Below are positions 63,007 through 64,000 of a stretch of DNA of 64,000 nucleotides, one piece after another (position 1 is the stretch's first letter; the number at the start of each line of letters is the position of its first letter). This DNA comes from Incurvaria masculella. Lineage: Eukaryota; Arthropoda; Insecta; Lepidoptera; Incurvariidae. The stretch spans positions 16,014,501 to 16,078,500 of the forward strand of contig OX335641.1 of NCBI GenBank assembly GCA_946894095.1, in the 5' to 3' direction. Both the position numbers and the translations under genes were made by a program. The notes below the pieces were generated by a model. The model saw nothing but the letters and a program-made list of their open reading frames with translations. It did not search any database and was not told the DNA's origin.

Positions 63007-63722
63007 GGGCCGAGTGCACGACGCCTCGTAAAATGTTATCCGTTACTGATTGCATTTGACGATGATGTGACAGCTAATCGCCCATCATATGAATTTGAGT
63101 TGCACGTAACATATTTTCGTCAAAGGTAGCTTGCCAGCCGTCAGACCACAAATAGTCCCTCGAAACAATCGGCAAAAATGTTTGCTGTATGGCAACTCTC
63201 AGCACCGCCTGAGCTGACATAGTACTGTCCTTTTTCCACAGTATATTATCAGAAAGAGACAGACACAATTGTAGCACCATCTAGCGTCAATCATTCGTAC
63301 TAACAAACAAAACAGTTGCTCTTGAAGCCGCGGGGTGGCGCTACTAGCGCCTAATATGTCGGCTTGCTATCAGCTGTTGGTAGCACCATAGATCACATAG
63401 ATTTGGCGCCGACATTTTTAATCCGTGGAACCGAGTGCCAGGTTAAAAACAAAGCATTGTATTCCATTAATGGCGACGTTTGCCTATAATTTAAGGTCCA
63501 AAAAACTGCAAAAATGTAAAAATTGGGACTTTTGACACTTTGAATTATTACTTGATCGTGATTTTGACGGTGATCAATGGGTCGGGAGTGATTACGATTA
63601 GCGGCTAACATCAGCGATCAACGTAATGTTTTAGTTTCGTGCAACGCAAATTTTGACTGATCAGTCTTTAATCATACGTTGACGGTGATGTTGACGTGCA
63701 CGACGGTACGTGCAACCGGGCC
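63007..63722. mobile_element. 716-bp TIR element with TTA target duplication
   Basis: Begins GGGCCGAGTGCACG and ends CGTGCAACCGGGCC, with TTA on both sides (63004-63006 and 63723-63725). Ends match the MITEs at 3508 and 9344. Short open frames inside show no transposase motif. It lies in the intron of array gene 5. Confidence 0.65.
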
Positions 63723-63725
63723 TTA

Positions 63726-64000
63726 GTTTCAGTTTCAGTTTCTTTATTTCGTCTATATTTGTTATTTCATATATTATGCTACTCATTGCAGATATATTTT
63801 TTGGTTGATAAATTAATACAAACACAATTAAAATAAGATATATATAAAACTGAAAAATAGAGAAGAAAAAAAAAAAAAATATATATAACTGACTTATCTA
63901 AACGTAAAAATAATCATCCATCATGGGTCCCGTTGTCATTGTCCCCATGACGGATGCCGCGTTCCCCCGCTGAATGACGAGAGACACCCGCTGGCGGAAA
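63726..64000. other. Right edge, no feature recognised
   Basis: AT-rich sequence with a poly-A run near 63866 and a GC-richer end. Presumed intron of array gene 5. Confidence 0.4.

Overview
The window looks like AT-rich insect nuclear DNA, most probably from a moth or butterfly. Genes have short exons with GT-AG introns. The spacers are packed with element types typical of lepidopteran genomes: TTAA-flanked MITEs, repeats carrying the GGTTCCGTACCC motif, 5S-rRNA-derived SINEs, Jockey/CR1-like and RTE-like LINE relics, a Helitron and an intact BEL/Pao retrotransposon. The order assignment is an inference from repeat style; no ribosomal or mitochondrial marker is present.

The main host content is a tandem array of small secreted-protein genes, all on the minus strand, from about 15.5 kb to beyond the right end. 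Four complete copies (15463-19663, 21958-30023, 30904-34630, 48943-54507) and the last exon of a fifth (62750-62908) can be read. Each complete gene has four exons joined by phase-0 introns: a signal-peptide exon (75-96 nt), two middle exons of exactly 147 nt each, and a last exon of 156-162 nt including the stop. The predicted proteins are 175-182 residues long, with six conserved cysteines (two per exon after the signal exon) and an invariant N-L-T sequon. The cysteine and sequon layout resembles the insect DUF1091/CheA-CheB type (MD-2/GM2-activator-like secreted proteins). That is an inference, and the family may not be described as such. Three copies share a promoter module (AATGGC followed by TTATAAA) 89-166 bp upstream of the start codon.

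Left of the array, on the plus strand, two exons of a pancreatic-type (insect neutral) lipase lie at 7413-7604 and 8967-9135. They carry the catalytic Asp (GLDPA) and His (CSH) regions. Two decayed duplicates of the first exon lie in the intron. The exon with the nucleophilic serine was not found in the window.

The gap between array copies 3 and 4 (34.9-47.3 kb) is a nested transposon stack. A tandem pair of TIR elements (989-bp period) is split by a 10.2-kb block with a 6-bp target duplication (AATATC). The block is a minus-strand LINE that holds a 5S-SINE and a plus-strand LINE. The plus-strand LINE in turn holds a 368-bp TTAA MITE and a 6.7-kb intact BEL/Pao element with 397-bp LTRs (three differences seen by eye) and an ACACC target duplication.

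Layout: 0-7.3 kb LINE relic and MITEs; 7.4-9.2 kb lipase exons; 9.3-15.4 kb repeats and a truncated LINE; 15.4-34.7 kb array genes 1-3; 34.9-47.3 kb nested stack; 47.3-48.9 kb unassigned; 48.9-54.5 kb gene 4; 54.6-62.7 kb LINE endonuclease relic, minisatellite, Helitron and unassigned sequence; 62.75 kb to the end, last exon of gene 5 and a MITE.
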